Of a DNA stretch of 64,000 nucleotides, positions 1 to 9,800 are shown piece by piece. Under the pieces are notes generated by a model, which did not search any database, was not told where the DNA came from, and saw nothing but the letters and a program-made list of their open reading frames with translations. Source of the stretch: Caldilineaceae bacterium SB0661_bin_32 (GTDB lineage Bacteria > Chloroflexota > Anaerolineae > Caldilineales > Caldilineaceae); assembly GCA_009841235.1 (NCBI GenBank), contig VXMH01000024.1:1-64000 (forward strand), read 5' to 3'. The number at the start of each line of letters is the position of its first letter. Position 1 is the stretch's first letter. A program made the translations under genes and the position numbers.

Positions 1-27
1 GAGGGCAGGCACAAGGCCTGCCCCTAC
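1..27. repeat. Palindromic GGGCAGGC-ACAAG-GCCTGCCC element, truncated by the window edge
   Basis: Direct read: gagGGGCAGGCacaagGCCTGCCCctac forms a perfect 8-bp stem. Only one copy was noticed in this window. Confidence 0.5.
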
Positions 28-152
28 CGTAGGTTGAGAGGGATGGGGAGAGGCGAGGGGTGCGAGGGCAGGGGCACGGCCATGCGCTTCGGGCAGCCTC
101 CCAGAAGATTGACGCAATAAGATGCGATTGCCCTGGCAACAGAACCTCGAAA

Positions 153-181
153 TCTTGACTTTGTTCAGGTTCCGTGCTACC
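153..181 (+). promoter_or_regulatory. Possible sigma70-like promoter upstream of the short leader ORF
   Basis: TTGACT, about 17 nt, TACCCT, upstream of the 263-334 ORF; the -10 match is weak. Confidence 0.35.
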
Positions 182-218
182 CTTCGGCTCGTGTCCTGAC
201 ACGAAATCGGTACGCAAT

Positions 219-248
219 GCAAACTCACACAGAGCAAACTCACACAGA
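219..248 (+). repeat. Perfect tandem duplication of 15 bp (GCAAACTCACACAGA x2)
   Basis: Direct read, immediately 5' of the AAAGGAG ribosome-binding site of the leader ORF. Confidence 0.85.
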
Positions 249-262
249 AAGGAGCGAACACC

Positions 263-334
263 ATGCGAATTGAATTGTCTGTCGAAACCGGTGTCTACGC
301 GTCCTTCGTGAGGAGTTCTGCGCCCTGCTGTTGA
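263..334 (+). CDS. Putative 23-aa leader peptide MRIELSVETGVYASFVRSSAPCC*
   Basis: ATG preceded by AGAAAGGAGCGAACACC; the ORF ends Cys-Cys-stop and is followed 22 nt later by an intrinsic terminator. Confidence 0.5.
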   Translation: MRIELSVETGVYASFVRSSAPCC

Positions 335-356
335 GTCAGCCCTGAACTGTTCTCCA

Positions 357-395
357 AACCGTGGACGCGAGTATCGACCGCTCCACGGTTTTTTT
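357..395 (+). terminator. Rho-independent terminator / attenuator-like hairpin
   Basis: AACCGTGGA ... TCCACGGTT (9-bp stem) running directly into a T-run (ggttttttt). Confidence 0.75.
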
Positions 396-478
396 GTTGG
401 CCAAAGAAGTCGAAGACCGCACATAAGAAAGGAGGCGCAAAATCAACAGTTTCGTCGACTTCAATCCCCGGAAATCCG

Positions 479-1537
479 ATGAACTTTCAAAATGGAGCAA
501 GAGCCTTGATTACAATTCGCCCCTTTGAGAAAAACGACCACGACTACCGGCAGGCGGTGGAAATAGTGAACACTGTCTGGCCGGAATATCCCGATACAGT
601 GGAAGAGTGGAAGGAGTCCGATGAGAAGCGCTCGAAACTGGTCAAGAGAGGCAGATTCTTCGCCGAGATCGATGGTACGGCTGTCGGCTTTGCCGGTTAC
701 GGCCAGTCTCTGTGGCTGAACCATCCCGGCAAGCTGTTCGTAGGCGTAGAGGTTTTGCCGGCGTTTCGCAAGCGCGGCGTCGGGACCGCCCTGTGGGAGC
801 ACCTCTGCCAGGAAGTCCAGCAGTTCGACCCATTGCGCCTTCTGGCCCACACGCGTGAAGACTACGAAGAGGGTATTCGATTTGCCCAGAAACTCGGCTT
901 TAACGAATGTATGCGGGACTGGGAGTCCCGTCTGGACCCGGCGAGCCTCGACCTTGACGAGTGGAGTCGATATCCCCGGCAGGTGGCCGAGCAGGGGATA
1001 GAGATCAAGACGGTCGCCGAACTGGCGTCCGACCCGAACCGGGACCGAAAGCTATACGAGCTGGAGTGGCTTATCGACCGCGACGTCCCCAGCCCGGAAC
1101 CCCCCTCTAAGGTGCCTTTTGAGGAGTTTCAGAAGGTGTGGGAGCGAACGAATCTGCTGCCGGATGCCTGGTACGTCGCAATCGACAATGGCGAATACGT
1201 GGGAATGACCAATTTGTGGACGAGCCAGGCGAATTCCAAACTGCTCTATGTTGGACTTACCGGTGTGACGAGGTCCCACCGAAAGCGCGGCATTGCGATG
1301 GCATTGAAAGTCCGTTCCGTGGAATTCGCGCTGCAAAAGGGTTTCAGCGAAATCCGGACCTGGAATGAGACCAACAACCAGGCAATGCTGGGAATCAACA
1401 ACCGGCTCGGCTTTGTGCGGCAGCCCGCTCACATCGAGTTTATGAAAGCGATGCGGGAGGAGCGTCCCGAGGACGCCAATCTGAAGATTCAGGACGCCGC
1501 GCAGGAAGAGGAGAAGTCGGAAGTCAGTTCTGATTGA
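479..1537 (+). CDS. GNAT-family N-acetyltransferase with two GNAT-like domains
   Basis: ITIRPFEKNDHD start, GVEVLPAFRKRGVGTALWEHL and GLTGVTRSHRKRGIAMALKVRSVEFA acetyl-CoA-binding motifs. The true start may be TTG at 506, which has GGAG upstream. Confidence 0.85.
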   Translation: MNFQNGARALITIRPFEKNDHDYRQAVEIVNTVWPEYPDTVEEWKESDEKRSKLVKRGRFFAEIDGTAVGFAGYGQSLWLNHPGKLFVGVEVLPAFRKRGVGTALWEHLCQEVQQFDPLRLLAHTREDYEEGIRFAQKLGFNECMRDWESRLDPASLDLDEWSRYPRQVAEQGIEIKTVAELASDPNRDRKLYELEWLIDRDVPSPEPPSKVPFEEFQKVWERTNLLPDAWYVAIDNGEYVGMTNLWTSQANSKLLYVGLTGVTRSHRKRGIAMALKVRSVEFALQKGFSEIRTWNETNNQAMLGINNRLGFVRQPAHIEFMKAMREERPEDANLKIQDAAQEEEKSEVSSD

Positions 1538-1605
1538 GAACCGATTCAAGCCCGGTCAGCTCAATGCCCTGGAAACAAGACGCCAGAAAAGCGCCATTCC
1601 ACAAC

Positions 1606-1634
1606 GGCGGGGGCCCCATTAGCAGGCCCCCGCC
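1606..1634. terminator. GC-rich hairpin between convergent genes
   Basis: GGCGGGGGCC-ccattagca-GGCCCCCGCC, 10-bp perfect stem; it overlaps the 3' end of the minus-strand PNP ORF and has only a weak T-tract. Confidence 0.45.
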
Positions 1635-2521
1635 ATTTCTATTGTGTCCCCGTCGGGCTGCAACCGCCGCAAAACTGCCTTCAACAAGGCCGTCAGCCGC
1701 GGCACAACGACTTTGCCCGTTTCCATTACCTCTTCTGCGCTGGTCTCCTTGTCCGAATCCAGCTGATCGACCGCCACATTGGTGATCGTGCTGATGCCCA
1801 GGACCTCAATGCCGGCGTGAACCGCCACCAGCGCCTCCGGTACGGTGCTCATACCGACCGCGTCGGCTCCTACCAGGCGCAGATAACGCACCTCCGCCGG
1901 CGTCTCAAAGTTTGGACCGGCGAGAAAGGCGTAGACGCCCTGACGCAGCGCGATCCCCAATTCCTGCGCCGATGCCAGTGCCGCCCTGCGCAGAGACCCC
2001 GGGTACGCGTGCGTCATCGACGGAAAACGCGTACCGAACGCCGGCGCGTTCGGACCGATCAGCGGATTCTGCCCCGCCATGCCTACAAAGTTCAGGTGGT
2101 CCACGATCAGCATGAGATCGCCCGCGCGAAAGCCGGGATTTACCCCACCGGCCGCGTTGGTCAGAATCAGCTTAGCCACGCCAAGCCGCTTCATCACCCT
2201 GATGGGAAAAGTAATCTCCTCGGCCGTATATCCCTCATAAAAGTGGATGCGCCCCTGCATCGCCACGACCGTCCGACCGGAAAGTTGGCCCACGATGAGC
2301 CGCCCTTCGTGCCCGGGCGCCGTGCTGGCGGGGAAGTAAGGGATCTCCTCGTAGGGGACTGCTTCCGCCTCCTCTATCGCCTCTGCCAAAGAGTTCAACC
2401 CGCTGCCGAGCACCAGCCCGATCGGCCGCCCTTCGACCAACTGTAATCCCCGTCGATGGGCCCTTTCCCGTACGAACTCCGCCGCGCGGTCATATTCTTC
2501 CAGACCAAACTTTTCAGTCAT
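1619..2521 (-). CDS. Purine nucleoside phosphorylase
   Basis: GLVLGSGLNSLAE, STAPGHEGRLIVGQLSGRTVVAMQGRIHFYEGY, LTNAAGGVNPGFRAGDLMLIVDHLNF, GVYAFLAGPNFETPAEVRYLRLVGADAVGMSTVPE. Start at the MTEKFGLEE methionine. Confidence 0.93.
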   Translation of the reverse strand: MTEKFGLEEYDRAAEFVRERAHRRGLQLVEGRPIGLVLGSGLNSLAEAIEEAEAVPYEEIPYFPASTAPGHEGRLIVGQLSGRTVVAMQGRIHFYEGYTAEEITFPIRVMKRLGVAKLILTNAAGGVNPGFRAGDLMLIVDHLNFVGMAGQNPLIGPNAPAFGTRFPSMTHAYPGSLRRAALASAQELGIALRQGVYAFLAGPNFETPAEVRYLRLVGADAVGMSTVPEALVAVHAGIEVLGISTITNVAVDQLDSDKETSAEEVMETGKVVVPRLTALLKAVLRRLQPDGDTIEMAGAC

Positions 2522-2592
2522 CGGGTTACCTCTGTGCCATCCAGTCTCTGCTCGTGCGCTGAAGGCGCCGGATTGCACTGTTTAGCCGCCGT

Positions 2593-3783
2593 CTATACAG
2601 TGTTGCCATGGTACCTCGAGGCTTCCTGCCCCGTCGTATCCGGAGAGAGGTCGCGCCACCGAAACAGACCGGCCCATTCATTCGGCTTGTCCTCGACCAC
2701 ATCCGCGATCAGGTCGCCGAGCACCGGCCCGAACTTGAACCCGTGGCCGCTCCCGCCCGTGGCTACGCTCAGTCCTTCTTTCTCCGGATGGCGGTCGATC
2801 CAGAAATGCTCGTCCAGCGTGTCATTGTACAGACATCTTCGTGTATAGGTTATTTCAGCATCCAGGAGCGCTGGAAAGGTGTCCTCCAGGAAGATGCGCA
2901 GTTCAGCGTAATCCTCCTCGTATACCGTACGCTCATCGTGCTCCGGGTGAAGCGTCACGCCAACCCCGTGCCGGGAAACCTTGACGATGCCTTCACGCAA
3001 CATCGGGAACCCGTACCAGCCGGTGCGCGCAGTGTCGCCGAAGTAGACGACAAAGTCAGGCGCAAAGAACGGCGCAGGATTCCTGGGCTTCAGGTGGAAG
3101 ATCGGGTGGCCGGTGGCAGTCATAACCGACTGCAGTTCAGGCAGCAGCCAGGGCGTCCACGAACCGGCTGCGAGCACGGTATGATCGGAGGTGAATTTTG
3201 CGCCCTCACGCGTTCGCATCCCCTGCACACGGCCGCCATCCAGCAAGAGCTGATCCGCAGTCTGGCCGGGCCGGACTTCGACCCCGACAGCCGCGGCCCG
3301 TTCCGCCAGCTTGCCTACTACCCGCCCGCTTTCCGCGTAGCCCCCACGCGCATTGTAGAAGCCGTCTGTGTAGACTCCGGTTGACCAGGCGGGGAACCGC
3401 CGCGATATCTCTCCAGCGGGCAAGCGTTCCGGCCTCTGTCCCTCATCCAACAACATCTGAAAACTGCTGTTGACGAACTCGTTTTCCGACATCGGCCCCT
3501 TCGAGGCCGCCAAGACGCCGGTCTCATGGTACAACGTCTCTCCGAAAAGCTCGTTCCAGCGATGGAAACCCTCGATCGAACCAATCGCCATGCGCGTGTA
3601 CTGGCGGTTGTCGCCGTACTCCATTCGTACAACCTTGCTGACATCCGTAGATGCAGCCAGAGGATAGGGAAGGGGGCCGGGGTCGATCAGAGTGACGCTG
3701 TACCCGCGACTGCGCAGGGACAAAGCGGTCGTCACTCCGAATATACCGGCGCCGACGACAAGAAAGTCAGAAGATGAGGACAT
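2593..3783 (-). CDS. FAD-dependent oxidoreductase (DAO / sarcosine oxidase-like)
   Basis: DFLVVGAGIFGVTTALSLRSRGYSVTLID dinucleotide-binding N-terminus; C-terminal VATGGSGHGFKFGPVLGDLIAD. Confidence 0.88.
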   Translation of the reverse strand: MSSSSDFLVVGAGIFGVTTALSLRSRGYSVTLIDPGPLPYPLAASTDVSKVVRMEYGDNRQYTRMAIGSIEGFHRWNELFGETLYHETGVLAASKGPMSENEFVNSSFQMLLDEGQRPERLPAGEISRRFPAWSTGVYTDGFYNARGGYAESGRVVGKLAERAAAVGVEVRPGQTADQLLLDGGRVQGMRTREGAKFTSDHTVLAAGSWTPWLLPELQSVMTATGHPIFHLKPRNPAPFFAPDFVVYFGDTARTGWYGFPMLREGIVKVSRHGVGVTLHPEHDERTVYEEDYAELRIFLEDTFPALLDAEITYTRRCLYNDTLDEHFWIDRHPEKEGLSVATGGSGHGFKFGPVLGDLIADVVEDKPNEWAGLFRWRDLSPDTTGQEASRYHGNTV

Positions 3784-3899
3784 CAAATTTCTCCTACTGG
3801 TTTCCAGTCCTTGGGAAGCGCTTGCACAGAGGGCCCTCTTGCGGCGCCCCATCCATTAGATCTTCCAGCTCTCGGGCTGTTCAGTCAAAAAGGGATTCG

Positions 3900-4724
3900 C
3901 TAGTTTCCGAAGTCAGCAAGGCGGGCGACGGCACTCGTCGCGCCGGCTTCCAACAGGCCTCCGTCGCTGGTCGCGGTGATAAACCGAAAGCCCTGGCCGG
4001 CCCTACTCAGTGCGTCTTCCACGCTGCGCCCCGCAATCCCCGGAATTTTGCCTGTGTTCCTGCAGGCTGTCAGGATCGTTTCAAGCGCCCGTGCATGCTC
4101 CTCGCGGTCGTCCATCTCAGACGGGTGAAAGCCCAGAGAAAGAGACAGGTCGCTCGGCCCGGTCCAGCAGCCGTCAATGCCCGGCGTACTGAGAATCGCT
4201 TCCGCATTTTCTACAGCTTCCACGCTTTCCAGCTGTACTGCGACAAAGAGTTGCTCGTTGATCCACTCAGCATAATCGGCCCCGTACAATTTGGCCCGGC
4301 CCCAGCCCCATGATCGCTGCCCCAGCGGAGGTAGTCTGCTGGCATCGGCCGCAAAACGAGCCTGCTCAGGCGTGTCGACCATCGGGACAACCAAACCCAT
4401 CACGCCTTCGTCCAGCAGCCTGCCGATGAAGGTGTAGTCATTGCGGGCGACACGGGCCATGGGAACCGCGGAACTCCCGTTGACGGCCACAAGCGCGGCG
4501 ATGGCGCTGTCTTCGCCCCAGGAGCCGTGCTGCCTGTCAATCATCACAAAGTCGATACCGCTCCGGCTCATAAGTTCCGCATTAAGGGCCGACCCCATCC
4601 CCAGCGTGAATCCGAAGGCGGGCTGGCCGGACTGCATCTTCGCTTTGGCTGTGTTTGGGTTCACAATATCCCCCTCGAATGGAAAATTGGCGAATCGCGC
4701 TGTGACGCGCTCGTCGAAGAACAA
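3900..4724 (-). CDS. HpcH/HpaI-family aldolase
   Basis: GMGSALNAELMSRSGIDFVMIDRQHGSW, MVDTPEQARFAADASRLPPLGQRSWG, VQLESVEAVENAEAILSTPGIDGCWTGPSDLSLSLG. Start codon uncertain. Confidence 0.9.
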   Translation of the reverse strand: MFFDERVTARFANFPFEGDIVNPNTAKAKMQSGQPAFGFTLGMGSALNAELMSRSGIDFVMIDRQHGSWGEDSAIAALVAVNGSSAVPMARVARNDYTFIGRLLDEGVMGLVVPMVDTPEQARFAADASRLPPLGQRSWGWGRAKLYGADYAEWINEQLFVAVQLESVEAVENAEAILSTPGIDGCWTGPSDLSLSLGFHPSEMDDREEHARALETILTACRNTGKIPGIAGRSVEDALSRAGQGFRFITATSDGGLLEAGATSAVARLADFGN

Positions 4725-4788
4725 CAGAGTCTATGCTTGAATTGGATGCAGGAAAAGTAGCAGTCGTATCGAAAAGGCACCTGGGACG

Positions 4789-4807
4789 TACTATCATCCC
4801 GATAGTA
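4789..4807. promoter_or_regulatory. Palindrome TACTATC-ATCCC-GATAGTA in a divergent intergenic region (possible operator)
   Basis: Perfect 7-bp inverted repeat between the minus-strand aldolase and the plus-strand MFS gene. Confidence 0.35.
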
Positions 4808-5066
4808 GCTGTAGAAGCCCGCTCTGTCAAAAGAAAACTCTCCAAGACCTTTGCCCCCGAAATCAGTCGTTCGGGCCGGCGCCCGGTCACGGCTCTGAAT
4901 GCAATGGCGCAAGTTGCGGAATACCCAAGACCACTCCGTTTCAATCCGGAGTAAACCAAATTGTAAGAGGATATGTTACAATGGCTCGAATCGGCGAACA
5001 CCTCACCGTCGACAAACGCGGCCATTACTGTCAGTGGCTGCCTGCCATTTCAGTCTGGCTGTCGAA

Positions 5067-6416
5067 ATGTCCCAAACTGAACTGAAACCTCAGCCCGATA
5101 CGTCTTCAGTCGATCGCCCGTCCCGCCTGTCGCCCGCCACTGCCCTGGTGCTTGTTGTTTCCGGGGCCGTCGGCTTTGCAATCATGGGCGATTCGCTGCT
5201 GTACGCAATTCTCCCCCTGGCGGCAGGACAGCTGGCACTATCTCCACAGCAGGTCGGCATCCTCTTGAGCGCCAACCGCCTCATCCGACTTTTCTCAAAT
5301 ACCTGGCTCGGAGCGATCTTCGCCCGTTTCGGTCCGTACCGGGCGTTTGTGATATCAGCCATACTTGGCGTCCTGACGACCGTTCTGTATGGTTTCAAGT
5401 TCGGGTTCATCGTCTTTTTATTGGCGAGGATAGGGTGGGGCGTCAGCTGGTCAGGTCTCCGACAGGGCACCTACCAATCTATCTGGACCGGGGATCGGGC
5501 GGATGCGGGCCGGTTGATGGGCCTGAAGTGGGGTGTTGTTCGGGGCGGCAGCGCAATCAGCGCCTTGATTGGAGGGTTTCTCTTCGATCATTTTGGATTT
5601 CAGACCACGGTCTGGACGATTGCAGGGTTGTCAGCGCTTTCCATCCCAATCGCATTCGGCCTTTCCTGGCCCGCAAGCGCGTCGCCGCAACATGAGGAGA
5701 ACCAGGCAAATGCAGCTGCCGATTCCCCTGAGGCCAGCCAGAAGCAGACCGGGAATGTCCGCCGCAGCGAACACGAGATTCTCGCAGGCTGGACTGAGGC
5801 CCTGTCGGAGCCCCTTCAGCGGTCTGTTCTCCTGGTAGGATTCTTTAAGCTACTGCTCAACTCCATTCTGGTTGCCACGGCTTCCGTGTTTCTGGCCGAC
5901 CGCTTCGCAAGCTACTCGGGGGGGGTCCTGCTGGGCCTGCAGGTGGGCGCGCTGGCCGGAATCGTGCTCGGAACCCGCTGGTTTTCCGACCTCTTTCTCG
6001 GCGCGGCGATGGGCGCTCTGGCAGACCTGGTTGGGCGGATTCGATTGACCCTCGTCCTGGTTTTCCTGCTCTGTCTTGGTCTGGCTATGATGCTGACTGT
6101 TCAGGATAACATGTCCTTCGTCGCCTTGCTTGCCGTCCTGATCGTCAGCACCGGCGTAAACGTGGTTCTGGACGCATACGCAAATCAAGCCGCTCTGGTC
6201 ACTCACCATCCCCAGATGTTCGTTGCTACCTATGCAACCGCTTCCGACCTGGGTTCCGCGGTGGGCCCGCTGTTTGCGTTCTCGCTGGTAGCATCGGTGG
6301 GATTCGCCCCGGTCTACGGGATCGCCGCGCTGCTGGTCGTGCTGGCTCTATTGTATCTTGTTATGCTCGACGCCCGTTACACCAAGCCGCAAACACCAGT
6401 GTCTGGGGGGCTGTGA
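5067..6416 (+). CDS. MFS transporter
   Basis: Multiple hydrophobic helices; ILLSANRLIRLFSNTWLGAIFARFGPYRAF and RADAGRLMGLKWGVVRGGSAISALIGGFLFDHFG. Start at MSQTELK. Confidence 0.9.
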   Translation: MSQTELKPQPDTSSVDRPSRLSPATALVLVVSGAVGFAIMGDSLLYAILPLAAGQLALSPQQVGILLSANRLIRLFSNTWLGAIFARFGPYRAFVISAILGVLTTVLYGFKFGFIVFLLARIGWGVSWSGLRQGTYQSIWTGDRADAGRLMGLKWGVVRGGSAISALIGGFLFDHFGFQTTVWTIAGLSALSIPIAFGLSWPASASPQHEENQANAAADSPEASQKQTGNVRRSEHEILAGWTEALSEPLQRSVLLVGFFKLLLNSILVATASVFLADRFASYSGGVLLGLQVGALAGIVLGTRWFSDLFLGAAMGALADLVGRIRLTLVLVFLLCLGLAMMLTVQDNMSFVALLAVLIVSTGVNVVLDAYANQAALVTHHPQMFVATYATASDLGSAVGPLFAFSLVASVGFAPVYGIAALLVVLALLYLVMLDARYTKPQTPVSGGL

Positions 6417-6458
6417 GCAACCTGCCCGCAGTTTGCGCCGCAGTACAGAGGTGAACAG

Positions 6459-6836
6459 ATGCAATTCATCGGCCGCGAGATTTCAGTGAAACTGCCTCCC
6501 GGCTTTTCACTGGAGAAAAAGCCGCCTGTTCCGGACACATTCAGCTGGCAGGGAAAAACTCATTCGGTTGTCGAGATGCTTGCGAATTGGCATCGCTACG
6601 GAAAGCCGGAGATTCGAACACAGGGCGGGCGGCCCCCCTACTTCGTTCGCAGCGGCCGTACCCAGGGATCCTGGGGACAGGGCAGGGTCTACTACCGCGT
6701 GCGCACGGCAGAAGGCCGCCTGTTTGACCTCTATTACGACCGCGCACCCAAAGGTCAGCGTCGCGCCGGGGCCTGGTTCCTGTGGCGGGAGCTGTCCGCC
6801 GAGGAAGAACTCGTTGGACTGGATGAGGACCTCTAG
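6459..6836 (+). CDS. Conserved hypothetical protein, DUF6504-like
   Basis: Intact ORF with ATG; GRVYYRVRTAEGRLFDLYYDRAP...WFLWREL. Family assignment is from recall only. Confidence 0.6.
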   Translation: MQFIGREISVKLPPGFSLEKKPPVPDTFSWQGKTHSVVEMLANWHRYGKPEIRTQGGRPPYFVRSGRTQGSWGQGRVYYRVRTAEGRLFDLYYDRAPKGQRRAGAWFLWRELSAEEELVGLDEDL

Positions 6837-6862
6837 CGCCGGAAGGTCCGGTGAAGTTTCCT

Positions 6863-9800
6863 CTACCGTTCGCCGACATTGAGCACCGTGGGCAGATAGA
6901 CCCTGTAGCCGCTCGACGTACTGCCTTCCTGGGCTGAAGGAGCTGTCGAATTGGGAGGAGACGTTGGCGTCTCGGCAGGCCTCGGTCTGGCCGACGGTCC
7001 GCCGCTCGCCAGGCTCTGCGCCGGCACGTTGCTGAGCGTTATAACGTCAACCAGCGCGGTCGTGCGGCGGTTCGGCGACGTCTCATAGACATTGAAAATC
7101 AGGTTGATCTCCTTGCCAGCGTAACGCGCCATGTCGAACGAGCGGTACTGCCACCCGCTGCTCTGGCGCTGCACCAACATATAGTTCGCCGGCTGACCGT
7201 CCTCTACGGCAATGACCTCGAATGAGTCGGCGCCCGTGTCCGATTCTGCGGTATCCACCTTGTACGCGATCGCCAGGAACGGCCTTCCCGTTGGCACTGT
7301 CACTCGCTGGGATACCGTGCTGTTTCCCCCGTCGCTGCCCTCGGTACCGGGTACGCCATCATTCGGCACAAATTCACTGGCCAGCCGCAGCGCATGATCC
7401 GATGCGCCGGTCTGCGCTTCGATCCGGGAAGAAGAGCTGCCCGACTTCGTCCAGCTACTGAAGGCATTCTCGAAATCCCCGTTTGTTACGGCGTTCGTCC
7501 CCGGCGCGTAGAGCAACGCAAGGCTCTCGCTCGTACCGAAAACACGCCTGCGCATGAGCAGCTGGCTGCCTACCGAGATATTCCAGCTCCCAATCGGCAC
7601 CGTCATCGTAAACCGGCCGCTTGCATCGGTCGCGGCCGTCGTCGCGCCGATGCTCACTTGGACCCCAACCGCAGCCTCATTTGCCGGGTTGATCACCCTG
7701 CCGGTAACTGAGCTGTGTTCCGCAACTGTCGTCGAGGCCAGCGATCTGTCTGCCTCCAGTCTGTAGCCCAGGCGGTCCTCAGCCGCAACGCTGAATGAAT
7801 AGCTCTTGCCGGCCTCACCACTGTAGGACGCCGTGCCGTACGCATCGACATCTTCCTGCCAGAGCTCCCAATCTCCATCGTCGACCTTTACATAGACTGA
7901 AGTCGATATCACCCCAGAGCCCCAATCTCTCGCGTGCCAGGTCACATCGAATGTCTGCGGGGAGTAGGCCGGCAGGTCCAAAATCGACGCGCTGGGCGGA
8001 ATCGTGTCCGTTTCAATCAGCAGGACTGGTTCACCGTAAATGCCCATGCCGTAGCCGCCCTGGCCGTCAGGCCAGTTGGCATTTGTCGCGCCATTAAGGC
8101 TGACCTCATAGATACCGGCGTTCGGAGTGACGACAGTGGTTGTCCCGTCCAAGCGAATCAATCGTCCACTCGTACCCGCAGCCGGAATCTCGGCCGTCTG
8201 CGCCTGCGTATTGAGCGACCACGTCAGCAGACGCCGCTCCTTTGTTTCCGGGTGATAGAATGCGATCCTCCGTACCCGAAAACGCTCGATGTCTGCCCAG
8301 GCAACATCCGTACCCGTCAGGTGCTGATTCGCCAGTTTGAATGCGGTATAGGCCAGCCGCGTTTCAGCATTGGAAGGGGAACAGAAACTGGAACTCTCAT
8401 TCTTCGCCAGGCCGAAACCGTCCGGCGAATCGACCGCCACCACGTTCCCGCAGTCATCATGGAGCATAAAGTGGAAGATGGGACCCCCTCCGGCGAGCCT
8501 CGTGTAGGCAATGTTCTGCCAAAGATACGACGCCTGTTCTTTGGCCGTGGCCCGCCACGGGCTTGGGCAGTTTGGCCCCGGGTAATCGTTACAGACGGGT
8601 ACCCCGCTCTCCGTTATCCAGATTGGCTTGTCAGCCCAGCCCCGTCTGTCCAGCGCGCTGCGAACTTTCCGGGTGTACTGATAGCCGACATAGGAAAGTG
8701 AATAGTGATGGCTGCCCGCCGCGTCAAAGAATCCATCGTTCTGTTCACTCAGCGCATCGGCATCCAACGCGTCCAACATGCGGTCGAGCCATTGTCCGTT
8801 CTCAAAGTGCGCCAGGCCGCCGAACACCACGAAGGCTTCCGGGTCGATCCACTTTATGACAATGTACGCAACCTTCTGCAGCCGTGCGAACTCTTGCGGC
8901 GTCCCTGACCAGAAGTGGCACAGATCCGGTTCATTCCAGATCTCCCAATGTCGTATGTTGGTGCCGGCACTGCCCCCGGGCATGTATCGGTTCACCGCGG
9001 CGCCGACAAACCGGGCCCACGGGTTCGTTGGATTGAGCCGCCCGTCGGCCGGCGGAACGTCGGCGCCGTTAGTGAATATCGGGTTCCACAGCCCGAAGGG
9101 CGCCGGAGGACCCTCGTGGCGGTGGCAGGCGCCGGACTGATCCTGCAGCCCGTCACGGGTAGCTCGTACCTGCCTCCCTGAAGCATCTGTAGCTTCCAGA
9201 ACGTCGCACTCACCTCCGGCCTCCTGCGTGTCGCAGTCAGCCGACCTCGGCGCCAGGCCCGCCGGCAATTCTGTAAATGACCCGCCAAGAGGCGCCGACA
9301 CAGACCGGACGCCCGCGCGGTATTGACGCGGCGTGCCCAGCAGGATCGCCAGCGTGTTCAGGTTCTTGCCTTCGTTGGCTCGAATGGCCGCGTCCTGGCC
9401 GGTCCAGGTAAACTCGCCGATACGCTTTTCGACCTGTTCCCAGTAGATGGGGAAGCGGTCCATGCGGACGCCGGTGTCCACGCCCCGCTGAATGCGCCCG
9501 CCGCCGCTATTGGTTTCAGCCGAGTTGACAAATGCCAGCCCGAATTCGGAAATATCCAACGTCTTCGTAAAAGGGACAGTTGCAGTATGGTTGGTAGAAA
9601 CGCGTATCAGAGTGCGGCTCTGCGGAGCTCTGCCACGTCGAGCCTCCGCCTGAGGCAGATCGGCGCGTTCTGCCTCAGGCGACCGGTGTAAGTCATCTGC
9701 AAAGACAGGAGAATCCGCTCCGCCCTGGTAAAGCAAAAAGAGGAGCAGGACGCCCGCCACCGCAACGGCCACTGTCAAGCGGCGGGCCGCAAACAGCGTG

